A stretch of 64,000 bases of DNA from contig NC_082407.1 in NCBI RefSeq assembly GCF_004011695.2, forward strand, positions 868,001-932,000, read 5' to 3'. The notes beneath the pieces are model-generated. The model was not told the DNA's origin, made no database searches, and saw only the letters and a list, made by a program, of their open reading frames with translations. Both the position numbers and the translations under genes were made by a program. Source of the DNA: Ascochyta rabiei. Its lineage: Eukaryota > Ascomycota > Dothideomycetes > Pleosporales > Didymellaceae. Positions 23,367 to 36,300 of this stretch are shown here, piece by piece. Each line of letters starts with the position of its first letter. Positions within the stretch are counted from its first letter, which is position 1.

Positions 23367-23528
23367 TGTCAGATAACCGACCTTGCCGAACCAAGTTGGG
23401 GGTTTAGGGTTAACCTTGGTTAACTTAGGGGCTAGCGGCACACACACATAAAATAAGCTATTAAGACAAATAATTATTAATTAATTACCTTTATTATTAT
23501 CTTTGCACATTAAGTATATCATCTAACA
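23367..23528 (+). repeat. Copia 5' LTR (162 bp)
   Basis: It begins tgtcagataac and ends atctaaca (TG...CA). It matches 28395-28557 except at transition sites. Its 3' half carries most of the C-to-T and G-to-A changes, for example attattatc against atcatcatc. Confidence 0.9.
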
Positions 23529-26500
23529 ATTAAGAGTCTTACTAATAATACTAAAATACCTATTTAATATATTGCTATTAACAATACATAATTTAATAAT
23601 AATTCTTATAGATTATATAACCTACACACCTTAGTTATATTAACTATAGACCTACTACGCCTCTCTAGACATATAGAAGAAGATAGACCTAAATTAGACT
23701 ATCCCTCTAAGGACTAAGCCATAAGTACCTAACGCCCTAGACATCACTAACTACAAGAGGAGGCCAGCCCTTAGCAATAATAAGCAAGGAAACCCTTAGC
23801 TTCCTAAAATCCTATCTAAATTATTAGCTAACAGCCTAAAGGTATAGAAGGAAGATAATAACTATTAGAAGAGCTGCCTTAAATCCTATAAGATAGCGGA
23901 TAGGGACTACTGTAAGGAACAAGCTAACCTAGATAAGGTAGTAATATTTATCTAAAGCTTAGTATTACCTTACCTTATAAAGAACTGCTGCTAACTAGGT
24001 AAATTAATTTAAACATAGCTTATAAGCCTTAAATATATAGTTAGTATTAATGCTAAAGAGGAACAATTACGCGTACGCCACTAATACCTAGCAGCCCTTA
24101 AACTAATAAGATAACCTAGAAGCTAGGATACCTAGCTCCTTAAGTATAATTATGCTGCAACTAACGCTAAAATAGAGGGTATTGCTGAAATATACAATAT
24201 ACAAGACACTATCTAAGACCTCTTAGATTTAGTAATAAAAATAGCACTAACCTAGGTAATAATATTCTAGGACTATAGTAGATAAGAACAAAATATAACT
24301 TATAAAGAAATAATAAAACACTTCTAAGAGCATATAAGTAAGTACTACCCTAAGGGGAGATAGTAAAGGGGCGCCTTTACTGCAGGGAATAACTTAACTC
24401 TTACTGCTAGTAGTAAATCTACCTTAGACACTAATAGGGACGCCTCTTATATTGTTAAAGACGCATTGTCTACTCCTACTACACAGGGGAGTTAGGGAAG
24501 ACCTTGTTAAAAACAGAATATTAGTTAAATAACTACATCTAAGTAGTCTCTAAGAGGGGATACAGCAGCAGCTAGAGAAGTAAAATGCCCTACTTGTAGA
24601 CAACGCTATAGACTAGAAGATTGCTACTATGTCTATAAAGATAAAGCACTAAAATAGTTTACCCTATATAATAGAATTGCTAAGATAGTATAATTTAGGA
24701 TAGAATAAAATGCTAACCTTTAAGATCAGGATAGATCTGCAAAACAAGCTTGCACTAAGACACTAGCTATTAAGACATCCTAAACACTAGAGGCACCTCT
24801 AGGATAACTACAGGGATAGAAGAAATTAATAATTAATATAAGTCTAGTTAAAGAATTATATAATATAGAGCTACTAAGCTACCCTCTTAGGAACCCTTTT
24901 ATCCTTAACTTAGGATTAACTATCTATATTATAAACAACAAGGACTAGATATAAGACCTTACTCTACCTGTATTAAACAACTACCTATAGGCAGGAAACT
25001 CCTAGGTATAGATATAGGGATATAGCACTGTCTATCTCTATCTATTAAATATAAGCTAACTAACTACTCTTATACTACACAACGTAGTATAGTACCTAGA
25101 CATACTTTGCAACCTTGTCTGTTTCTAACAACTACGTTAACAGGGCATCTAGTAGGACATAAAAGGAGATCTAACTTAGCTTAGACAAGTAGACAACACA
25201 GCTATTATATCCTTAGATAAACAATATAGATAATAGGTACTTAGAGAACAGCTACAGACAGTATTTGCAATACAATTAACATAAAGCTAAATATCTAAGA
25301 CTGCTACTGCTCTACTCTAGCACAAGCAAATAGGGCACTCTAAAGCTGCTACTATTAAACACCTTATCTAACAATCTTAGGGGGTAAGAGTTAGGGGTAT
25401 TACTATAGTCTAATATAATACTTACAGACAAGCTAAGACTAAGAGGTAAATTAGTTAAACACTGCAAATAAGTAATAAAGGACTAGGAGAATGTATAGTA
25501 ATTAACTTCTACTTATATAAAGAAGGAAGCTTTACTAAGGAAAAGAGCTAATTACTTGCTGTTAACAGGCAATCTAGCTTCCTCTAGGACTTCTATTTTA
25601 AAGATAATTAACTAGAAAAAACAATTATCTACTTTCTAGACACTCTTATATAATTCCTGTTAAAACAATATAAGATCTAGGTTAAGGTAATTAAGTATAA
25701 TAGTGAAATTACTATAATAAAACTAGAGGTATTAAGATAGTGCGCTGCACAATTAATTAGGCTTAAGCCTTCTGCACTAGACACCTAAGCCCAGAATAGA
25801 GGTGCTAAACGCTTAGAGGGCGTAATAAAAGATAAGGCACATACTATAAGATTAGACGTAAACCTACTATAGGAAATATAGCTAGAGATTGTAAGGGCAG
25901 TAGTATACCTATACAACTAAACACTAAGGTTATTAAATAACTAGAAAATACCCTATAATATGTTCTTTACCTATACAGCTTAACTAGCTAGCCTAAACAT
26001 ATAAAGTAGGAAACTAAACTAGGTATATCTAAAAGTATATAGATATAAAGCCTTTACTCTTATAAGTAACACCCTTTAAGGAAAATTATAACTCTAGTAA
26101 CTAGACCTAAGAGCATAGGTAGGATACCTAGTAGGATATTAATCCTTAAACATATATTAGATATAGATTCTAACCTTAGTAAAAGTTATTAGTATAAGAG
26201 ATGTAATCTTTAATAAGAATACTGTCTTTAGTAGCTAGACTTAGGACCTAATAGACAACCTTATGCACAGCACTCTTAAAGAGATAGTAACATAGACAAG
26301 AAGCGTAGAGCTTCTGCCTCTACTCTAAAATAAGGCTAAAATCTAGTTATTCTATAAGGACAACACTATTACACACTTAAATACTATAGAAGATTAACTA
26401 GGATATAATAATAGACAGAAAGCTAGACATATTTATCTAACTCCTCTTCTAAATCTGCTACTAGTTGCGTTGCTAATAAACATGTTATTATTATCCTAGT

Positions 26501-28394
26501 TAGCAAGAGGTAACAGCTAATTAGGAGTTAGCAGGTGGCACTAGTTAACTGCTAATTAGTTAGAATTAACGCTAGCGCAATCTTAAGGAACTTTATAAAC
26601 TATCCTGTAGAAAGCTGCATTTATAGCTAGTATATAAGGCAGATACATAGGCACATACTAGGGCAATAATATTAATAAGGCTAGGTTAAAATAAATGTTA
26701 ATAAAAGGGCTTAAGCCTTACTAAAGCTAACTCCTACTAGAGCTAACAGCACAATTAAACCTAGAGGACTACCTGCTTTACTAATAGTTTAAAGAAGCTA
26801 AGTAAGAACACCTTAGCAGCTATTAGAACATAAAGTTATAGTCTAAAGTACCCCTAATAAAGACTAAGGTAGTAGGACACTAGATACTTAACTGTATGTA
26901 GGTATACACGTATAAGCTTAATAAGAACTACTACCTACTTAAATATAAGGCGCGACTAGTAGTCTAAGGTAACTAGTAATAAAACATTACTTCTAAAGAT
27001 ACCTACGTAGTAACACTAGCTAGCAGGTCCTTTAGAATGCTTATAGCAATTTTAGCAGCACATAACCTAGAACTTAAGCAGTTTAATATTATAAATGCCT
27101 TTATTTATATATTAATTAATAGAGAAGTCTATATAAGGATGCTACGTAGGTATTAGAAACTAGGCACAGTCCTATAGCTACACAAGGCACTATATAGACT
27201 AAGAATCTCTCTACTCCTCTAGTAGAAGGAATTTACATCTACTCTAACAAGCTATAGATTTACAGTTATTCCCTATTACCCTACTGCTTACTTAAGAATA
27301 GAGTTACTATCTTCTTCTATATAGACGATATTATTATAGCTTATTACCTAACTAGAAAATATAAGGCAGATAAGGCCCTTAGCTATATTACTAACAAATA
27401 CTCTGTTATAGGAGGAAATAATCTGTAATAGTTCCTAGGAGTAGAAATAACCTAAGATTAAGACAGCCTAAGGATCCTTCTCTTATAGGCGTTATATATT
27501 AATAAAATTAGCTCCCTAGTAGATAAGACAGACATATAACATAACACACTAATATTAAATATTAAGCTTCTACTAAATAAAGAGGAAGCTACAGCATCAG
27601 AAATTAACAAATACTAGAGAAAGATTAGATCTCTCCTCTTTACTGCGGTTACTACTAGGCCTAATATTGCCTTTACTACATCTAGGCTAGCACAGTTTCT
27701 AACTAACTCTAGACAGCAGCACTATAACGCAGCAGATTAAGTACTATTGTACCTACAAGGAACACAAGACCTGTCCCTTACCTTTAGAGGCAACAAGCAC
27801 CTAGTAGTTGCTAGTAATGCATTATTTACTAATAATACTCTCAACAGGAAGAGCTTCTAAGGATATACTATTAAACTATACAGAGGACTTATTACCTAGA
27901 GAGCTAATAAACAAGACATAGTTACTACATTAACAACTAAAGTAGAGCTACTTGCCCTAGCACAGGTAGCTAAGGAAGCTACCTTTATCTTATAACTGTT
28001 GTTAGAACTTAGTATACACCTCTTATAATTAATAATTACTATTTAATATAATAATACCTAGACTATCTGATTAATTAATAAGGAAGTCTTAAAACTCTAA
28101 ACTAAACTACGACATATAGACATTTACAACTACTAGCTGTAACAAGAGGCAAATAAAGGCACTATAACAGTAACCTATATCTTATCTACTAAGATATTAG
28201 CTAACAGACTTATAAAGGCTCTGCCTGCAAGTAAGTAGTTAACCTTCCTAAGGCAGCTAGGACTAGAGAAACATACTAAACAAAGAAAGCTAGCTAACAC
28301 CTAGATAGAATTACTTAACTAAAAGCTTGCTAACCTAGAGGTATAATAAGAGCTAATTGTGTCTAGCTTTAAGGGGCCTTAAAGCTAAGGGGGT

Positions 28395-28557
28395 GTGTTA
28401 GATAACTGACCTTGCTAAACTAAGTTGGGGGTTTAGGGTTAACCTTGGTTAACTTAGGGGCTAGCGGCACACACACATAAAATGAGCCATTAAGACAGAT
28501 AATTATCAATTAATCACCTTTATCATCATCTTTCCACATCAAGCATATTATCTAATA
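28395..28557 (+). repeat. Copia 3' LTR (163 bp)
   Basis: It begins tgttagataac and ends atctaata. Here the first 35 nt carry the transitions instead (tgctaaacta against tgccgaacca), and the final CA has become TA. A central block of about 70 nt is identical in the two LTRs. Confidence 0.9.
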
Positions 28558-29305
28558 CTAACTTACTAGAAAGCTCTTCCTTAAGTATCTTTAGCTTTGT
28601 AAGATAAAGTACATTAGCTTTAGTGTTAAACTCTATATTAACGTTTAGGATCTCGTTGCAATATTACTTAATCTTTTTATTTGCTTGCTTAATAATCTCT
28701 AATCTTAGTCCTGTTAGTTTTTCTTAACAGCCTTTAACCTATTAGAACCTAATTAAATAGTAGAGACTATGCTATTGCCTTTTAACTTCCTTAGGTCGTT
28801 TCTTAGGAAGTCCTTAATCTAATCGCTTTCTTATGTAATTTAAGAAGCCTTTATTAGCTGTAGCAGCTACTTACCTGCTATCTGCAGCGTCTCTTTTGTT
28901 ATAATACTCTTGTCCTTACGCTGCCCTTTAGGCTTTCTTTACCGCAGTTTTCTCTAAAAATCCTTTAAACATCTCCTCTTCATCAGCGTTATTATCTGTG
29001 TCAGATTCAGCATGAGAAGATAATTCGCTCTTGTCGATCCTATCGTCCTCGTTGGCGGGTGGACTGTCGCTGTCCACCTCTTCCAATCCCTTTCCTTCAG
29101 TTCGTCTTAATAGTTGAATCTTTGAGCCCTTAGCTGGTACATCAATCGCCTTTTTGTCTTTGTCATTCTTCCCTTCAATCTTGTCCTCTACCCTTCCCTT
29201 TCCATTTCCCTTTCCCTTTCCCTTGTTGCCCTGCCGGAACTTTGTTACCTTAACAGCGCTTAATGTAGCTAAAGCAGGCACGGAATAACTAATTCCTGTT
29301 GACAT

Positions 29306-30124
29306 TGTGTATTAGACTTGGTGGGCTGTTGTAGGAAAGGATAGTACAATCTTCAGTCTAGCTTAAGCTTAAAAGTTCTAATTTATGTGCAATGCTGGTT
29401 CTATTCTACTCTACATTAACTGTGCGACCACTTATATATTATACTTTCGCACTAAACAACAGAAGACCTGCTCTAAATATTAGTAAAGAAACTACAGGAA
29501 GCATGCATAAGATGCATTAGCAATATAAGAGACAGTTACTAACAACACTAAAATCCAGTTCCTAGGAACGTGGACTGTTACTCTAACAATAAAGACTACT
29601 CTACCCTAGACACCTTCTATCCCAGAAAGCAACTATAGCTTAATTTTTATACTTAGTTGTCTTAGCCTAAGGAATTGTTATGCTAGCTTCCACACATAGT
29701 GCAGAGACGGCCAGTTACACTCTCTAGAACAAGTACTACCTACTACTATTACATCTGCTATAGGTATAGAACTAAACTTCTCTTACTAATAAAATATCTA
29801 TATTAACAAAGGAAACTTATACAAATAAGCTTAACTCTACCTTTTTTATTACTATTAGAGACTAAGGGAAACTTGTTTTCTCTCCTCCTTCGCTAAACGC
29901 ATTAATTAGCAGTGTTATTACCTTTAACTTTCTAGCCTTAAATCATACATTAACTTAGAGCACTCTAGTAAACCCCTGCCTATATAACGGAGTTTTTAAC
30001 TCTAGCTTTACGCAGTTTAATCCTACAAATATAAGTAGGAACCATGTTCTTTAGTTAAAGGTTTAGACAAAAAGTCTGTAGTAGTTCTTTTGCGCTTAGC
30101 ATATAAAAGGATCTTATTATTATA
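29306..30124. other. AT-rich flank without gene
   Basis: Upstream side of the coiled-coil gene: near-normal for the first 100 nt, then RIP-altered. No readable frame or repeat boundary. Confidence 0.4.
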
Positions 30125-31971
30125 ACGTGTTTCACCACCGAGCGGTCACCACCACCGAGCGGTCACCCCTCACCAAAATCGCGACTATTACAGACTATTA
30201 CCACTGCACTATAACACTGCACTAATAATTACTCTAGCCTAATATACTATTTAGAAGCGTTACTATTATCTGTATCTATAATTTCTGTTATACAGGTACG
30301 CGTGTTATAGCTAGTCTTGCTACAACGCCTATAGTGCCTCTCCTTACGTACCCTCTTTGCAGGCTATTTAGCTGCCTCCCTACTACTACAGTCCTTCTTA
30401 GCTTTTAAATCATGTACGTTACCTACTGTAAGACTCTCTTCTATTTAAATATACTTTCTTTTATAACTACGCTACTCTGTTAGAGTAGCTATTACCTTAT
30501 AAATACTAGCTAGTTCCTACGCCTATAATACTGAATTATAACCTATAATAGCTATACCTTTTATAAGTAAATTAATAGCCTGCAGAAGAGGAGAGACTAG
30601 TAATTCTCTATGCCTTTGTATGTGCTTATAAACTAGCGTTAATTGCGCTTCTATCTCCTTTAGGGTAGCTGGCGTTTTTAACTCCTATAGGGTAGCCTCT
30701 AGTAGTAGAGGTGTTAGCGTGCAAAGCACTATATTAAGCTTTAATAGCACTTGCTCTAGGTTATAGGGTAGTAAACTAAAGCCTCTAAAGCTTGCTAGGA
30801 TATTTGTCTTTATAATTACCTAATTAAAAGTAATATAAAAGGCTAGTAAGAACATCTCTTTCTTAACTTGCGTGACAGAGTACCTTACCTAGCTATTAAT
30901 CTTAGCAGAGTATGCCTGCTTTAAAGGGGTAAAACAGCTTATATTAAGTAGCTATAGTAGGTGTAATAAGTAAGAAGGTATACAGAGAGTAATAATCTTC
31001 TATTCCTTATAGTACTTATAGAATTTATAGCTCTAGTAGCTCTTATATCTGTCTATAATTAGCAGATAGTATATGCCTATAGTACGCTCCTTTATATACG
31101 CATTAAAGTGCTTTAGCTACTTTACACTAAGCTTATTTGTTATCTAGCTGTTAGCGCTAGTCTTAATTACCTAGTTATAAGGTAGTCCTGTATACTAGCT
31201 TAATATAAGAACCTTACTACTAAAGATAATAAAGGGTAGAATAGCCTACTTACTAGCGTAGATGCCCTAAATAATTGTAACCTAGTTGTAATTACCTAGC
31301 TGTATCTTCTTAGGATTGCTTTGCTTCTTAAAACCTATAAAGACTATCTAAGCAGTAATTATACCTATTATAAAGCTAGACTTATTAAGGTTATATATGT
31401 CTTTATCTAGGATCCTATACTTCTCCTTTATATTCCTAACTAGCTTAAACTAGGGCTCTATAATATATAGATCTTTATTTAGAGCTTGTTAATAATTATA
31501 TAAGCAACTATGTTAAAGCTTAACCTCCTTAGTACGCGTCCTAAACCTGTCTACCTAGTTCTTGCTAACAGGTCCTTTACTGTGTGCAGTAAGGAGATTA
31601 TTAGCTATTTCTTATACTATAGTCCTTATAGCGCCTATTTCTTATGTATCTAGCTTAAGTATATATGCTACTATTACCTCCTCTTCTATCTTATCTAGCT
31701 TGCTTAAGTTAGGTTAACAGTTGCGTTAGGCGCGCTTTCTAGCGCGTTATTATATTAGCGTTGTTTAGGGGATATTAAATGCTCTAGATGCGTGTTTTAT
31801 AGTATTAGGAGGGGTAGCTTAGGTAGCCTAGATAGCAAGGTAGAGTGTGCCTTTGTTGTAGGTTAATTGCGCGTTGCGTTGTAGTGGCATTGTTGTAATA
31901 GTCTGTAATAGTCGCAATGTTGGTGAGGGGTGACCGCTTAGTGGTGGTAACTGCTTGGTGGTGAAACACGT
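30125..31971 (-). mobile_element. Fot1/pogo DNA transposon A (1847 bp)
   Basis: Ends are acgtgtttcaccacc and its reverse complement, flanked by TA on both sides (30123-30124 and 31972-31973). Terminal inverted repeats of about 77 bp differ mainly by transitions. Each contains two tandem copies of an accgagcggtc motif. The minus strand encodes a broken pogo-type transposase: CENP-B-like region (KNQVDRFRTR), YNLNKSSFIIGII where YNFDETGF is expected, LIIDRYKSYQSYKF where D-G-H-x-S is expected, and LLQLLNISYFTPLKQAY. RIP stops are numerous. A Cys/His knuckle near the C-terminus is partly lost (RRCSKTSYNTRTC). Confidence 0.88.
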
Positions 31972-34900
31972 TATAGGTATAGTCTTTAGTTTAGATTCTA
32001 GTATATAGCACTTAAGCTTTGTGCAAAATGCTTGTACAGCAATCACTGCAGAACCTTAGCTAACACTTGTTTGCTCACAACCTGCATCTAATCAGACCAC
32101 CCTAAATAGCACAAAAACAGCTATGTCGACTGGGACATTTTCAGCTAAAGTAGGGCTAAGCTCTGCTGTTATTTCTCTACCTATATTGAGCTCTAGTAAC
32201 AGGAAGCTAGTAATAGGACTAGGTCTAGTCGCGAGCCTGTTTATTCTATTCTTGTAGATTAGATACGTTAGTAGTCAGCATATATAGTTGAAATAAAATG
32301 CAAAGTTCATCTACTTAAGTATCGACCCTACTATCAGTTCATCCGAGCATTAGGATACATGAACAAGCAAGGAGAATAAAGAGCGGGAATCGTTCGCACC
32401 GCATTTCATTCTTGGGCCTAGGCTAAACAGAATACAAGATGCAATACCAAATAATTTAGGCTAAACATCTTCATATTGCAAAACATGTAATTAGATCTGT
32501 TTTATAAATCCTATTCTGAATCTACACGTAGGAGTTGTTTAACAACTTATTCTCAACCCTAGTGGCGTTTTTGCGACAATGCACTTTCAAATACTGGCCC
32601 TTACTATCAGTAGTGAGCCTCTCTAGATCACCTAAGCCTCTAGATATTATAAGTAGATTAACAGATGTCCTATTAGTCCCTAAACACTGCCTATCTTCTG
32701 TTCAGCAGCAGTTACATTACTAATACTTAAGTTAACCTACTACTCTAAACCTACTGTACTGTTTAGTACGCTATAGGGAATTTTTAAAACTGCAATCTAA
32801 TTACTAGCACAGTTATGAGGTTTAACAATTGTAGACATTAATGGGAACATGTCGTTTGAGAAGCTTAGGGTCGCCTAACAAGTTGCGTTTTGAGAATTAG
32901 CAAGTCTACATCCTCATAAGCACTGGAGACGTAGGCTAGAGGAAGTAAGAGTGCCTACTAATAGTTCATATCTTGCCCTGCCTTGATCTAAATGACTAGG
33001 CTGTACAGAACAGGCAAGGTGTAGTCAAAGGGGACTATTTAGGCAGCCCCTAGCCCAGCTAAAACAAGTATAAATTGCGTAGCATACATAATAATTTTAA
33101 ATAAGGATAGCTAAGAATCTTTAGCCAGCTCTTATACTCCTCTAAGATTTTGTATCCAGCGTTCTGTTCTAAGGCTACATGGTTTGTTACTTGTTAGGCG
33201 TAAGTTCTCCTGCGCGGTATACTGTTTTACTATAACCAGGTTTTATTAGCTTAGCGCTGCTATATTAGAGGCTTATATAGAACTTAATTGTCTAAACAAC
33301 AGTATATATGCTAGTTATCCCTGCTTTAGACGTTGCAGTAACCTTACTGTCTAATTTGCTGTCCCTAAACAACACGTTGTAAGACATATCTTAAATTATA
33401 TAGACAACAAAGAAAACTTAGAGGAAGAGCAGCTGCTAATATTCTTATTGCCTAAGTTAAAAGCGTTACTGGTCTTATGTCACGTCACAGAATACAAGTA
33501 GAATCTATTAGTTCTAATAAAATAGGGGTTTTTCTTTTGTACCCCTACCACCTTGTCTAGCGCTAAAGTTATGCTTGTTTCTCCCTTATAAGCGTACACC
33601 TTTTACACTAAATCTAGCTTTAATTAAAGAGGAAGGGAGTTTCTAAGCAACTGAAGTAAGGGGTAAGAAGTCCTGTAATAGACAGGACTAGATAACCATG
33701 TATAAATACCTTCTACGCAACAAAAGCTATACAACGTACGTTATACCTAACGCTAAGGCTGCAAGTCTAAAGCTCTTCCTGTAAAGCTTGTAAACAGGTG
33801 CGTTAGTATTCTAACAATTGTTATTGTTATTAGTGCATGTGTTTGTAGTGTAAGCGCTTAGAAAGTTATAGAGTTTTAAATAATATTGTGTAGCTAGAAC
33901 TATATAAGACGGTGGATATTAGAAACTGTAATTGTTGCCAAAGTAAGCAAGTGTGGGGGTTAATCAACTATGCGCTTAGGACAGAACACGCATTTAATTA
34001 CGCGTAGCGCGTGTGGAACATGCTGTCTTACTACAGATCAGCTCCTAAAGAGTGTTGTTTGCCAAATCAGCAGCAAAGCAGGGCGGCAATGCATGTCACT
34101 TATAATAGATAGACGCAGTGCGTCTGGCTACAAGCAGTAGTCACACTACTAAACAGGGGTAAGAGGCACAGCTTAGGCTCTACTAACAGTAGGCGTAGGT
34201 TTAAGCCATGCCACATTACAAGAGCTAAAGTTAGATAGCACCAATTTAACGCGTTTAATTGTGCTAAAATCAAGCTCTAAATAAAAATAGAGATAACAAA
34301 TCAGTTAAGGACAGGAAAACTCTATCACTTCCGAACACAGTTAGCCACCTCTTTAATGTAGCTGCCTGTTCTTTCGTTTTTTATGCACTAGAACCTAGGC
34401 TCTAGCTGCGGGGTGCTCCTATTACAGCTTAAAGACAGCTTATAAGCCATAGAAGCCTATAAGTTATAATTAGCAGAAATATAAGAGGTATTGTAGCAGA
34501 ATTTACCTTTTACTAAAGGCTATACAACTTAGCTGCTGTTGCTTCTAGCTCTTATACTAGCTTAATATGCTCTATTCTATGTTTATTAAGTACAGTATAA
34601 GCTACTTTATAAGCTTCCTCCTACTAACAAGTAATCTACAAAAGTTGCTAGGTCTTAGTCTTTATTTTGCTATAACAAGCCTGCTCTATATAGACCTAAG
34701 CTTAAGTCTAGTTATAGTTCTAAATTTCCTATTCTAAGATCTAAGATAGCTGCAGGTACAGATTAGGTTAAGTGCAGGCAATTAGAGTAACGCTTCTTAG
34801 CGATAGTAGCATGGCAGGCTAAGTAGGACTGTGTGTAAGCTCTATAGGCTTGTTAGCATTATTTTTTAACTTATTCTATTATTAGCGCTAAAGAAGGGAT

Positions 34901-35209
34901 AGTAAGGTAACGTCTAAAGTAGCTATAGTGTTTTGCAAGGTATACACTTATGTTATTACTTAGACTAAACGCAAATGTCTAGGTGTATTATATCCTATGC
35001 TAAGGTTTAAAGTCTAACTAAAATACTGTTATTAGGGTCCTGCAGACAGAATTTTCTATTCTTAGATTATAGGATTTAGAAAAATTAGTCTAAAGAGCAG
35101 TATCCTGTAACTACTATTGTTTAGCACGTAGATGCACTATAGAGCAAGACGTTTCTAAAAAGAATAAAAAAGGGATAGCAAACTGCTGTCTAGAAGGGCA
35201 GTACCCACA
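31972..35209. other. mixed AT-rich region, no clear gene
   Basis: Mostly RIP-altered, with a better-preserved patch at about 32080-32420. That patch holds a 44-codon + frame (32123-32257) starting MSTGTFSAKV and ending in a hydrophobic segment (LVIGLGLVASLFILFL); whether it is a gene is unclear. On minus, near 34550-34700, a helical stretch (KTKTQQLLQITCQQEEAYKV) suggests another decayed coiled-coil frame. No terminal repeats found. Confidence 0.3.
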
Positions 35210-36169
35210 ATGTTTCCTAAAGAGATAGAGACTGCGTTCCAGCAATAGCTAAGACCCTAAGCACCTGCTTTAGACGAAAAGGATTCTCTTAAGAAGCTCT
35301 AGGTGCCTACTAAGGTAGCACTCCTTAAAAGGTCTCTCTAAAGGAAGAAGGAAACATCTACAGATAACCTATGGAAATCTCTAAATGTGCAGGGGGAGCT
35401 AATACAAGGCAGATTAAGATAGCATCTATGTATACATAAAGGAGTTATAGCGCTTATAAAAAGTGTAGATATTTATTCTAGACAGTAGGAACTTAAGAAA
35501 ACAAAAACTCTATCTAATTACCTATACGTGGCGACAATTACTTAGGTGTTTAAATTTAAAGAACTAATGTTCTTTAGATTTAAATACTCTAGGTTTACTT
35601 TAGAGGAAATCCTTAATGTACATTTATGCCTTAATAAGACTTATCTCTAGATTATAGCTAATTTAGTATACTTAAAGTACTGTTATATAATAATTACTTG
35701 CTAAGACTTACAGATTTTTCTTGCTATTAAGCATGTAGCTGGTTCTAGAATTATTTATTATGCTATTTCTATTGCTACTATACAATTTACTACTAGTAGC
35801 AAGCCCCTTCTCTATAGGTTTGCGCAACTAAGCATTACAGTAGATCCTAATAATTTTGCAGTAAACTTCGAAAACTGTACCTAGACTACTGCTGAAACTA
35901 CCTTAAACACAGACCTTACTACTCTTAGCTTAACTATCTTAGAGTGCATAAACAGTAAGCCTAGTAAGGATTTACGTAACCCTACTTAGATACGCTGTAA
36001 ACAGGAGTTAAATAAAATGTTTAGTTTAAGCAACAGGGAAAGTTAGAGCAGTTACAAGCTCCTTATAGATTTTCTTAAGACTCTGTTTAATAATGCAATG
36101 CTATCTATTATTAAACTTAAAAAATTAGTAAGTATAGGCTCTAAGACTTAGTTAGATAAATCTTGCTGA
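35210..36169 (+). pseudogene. RIP-decayed intronless gene, about 319 codons
   Basis: One frame runs from the ATG at 35210 to a TGA at 36167 without a frameshift. It is interrupted only by TAA/TAG codons, which is what RIP makes from CAA, CAG and TGG. Readable parts include LIQGRLR, MFFRFKYSRFTLEEILN, QFTTSSKPLLYRFAQLSITV and KLLIDFLKTLFNNAMLSI. There are no transposase or polymerase motifs and no signal peptide, and I do not recognise the family. It ends 130 bp before Fot1 copy B. Confidence 0.5.
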
Positions 36170-36300
36170 CTATTATAAGCACCTATACGTAATACAGCAT
36201 TTAGGGTACAGTACACTTACACTATTTTTAGAGCTAGCATCTCTTAAGTGTCATGCTCTTTGGAGGAGGGCAGTAGTTAAGCAGGTTCGTGGCACAGGTA

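Larger units (their letters stand above)
23362..28562 (+). mobile_element. complete RIP-decayed Copia (Ty1) LTR retrotransposon
   Basis: The element occupies 23367-28557 and is flanked on both sides by CTAAC (23362-23366 and 28558-28562). The internal + strand frame, although full of TAA/TAG, shows the Copia order: a Gag zinc knuckle (CPTC..RLEDC, about 24586), an integrase with an H-x-x-x-x-H start (HKQIGHSKAATIKH, about 25322), reverse transcriptase (FNIINAFIYILINREVYIRM near 27080; YIDD at 27318-27329) and RNase H (KLRHIDIYNYQLQQEANKGT near 28110). A polypurine tract (taaagctaaggggg) precedes the 3' LTR. It is inserted in the coiled-coil pseudogene. It cannot now encode protein. Confidence 0.9.
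21605..29305 (-). pseudogene. decayed coiled-coil protein gene split by a Copia element
   Basis: With the Copia element (23367-28557) and one copy of the CTAAC duplication removed, a long minus-strand frame of about 830 codons runs from the ATG at 29305 to about 21605, with internal TAA/TAG of RIP type. The first 125 codons (29305-28928) are intact: a start MSTGISYSVPALATLSAVKV, a Lys/Gly low-complexity run (NKGKGKGNGKG), then an acidic Ser/Asp/Glu stretch. Later parts are highly helical and charged, for example LLKEELLKKQKFLGNKL (one stop read as Gln). A Ser-rich acidic tail (SSSSSKESEEDNDEDPLSG) lies near the end. I recognise no family; it could be a host gene or the structural gene of an unidentified element. 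Confidence 0.5.

Noticed and set aside
31828..32046. 72-codon minus frame
   Set aside because: It runs across the right terminal repeat of Fot1 copy A and includes TIR sequence; not a gene.
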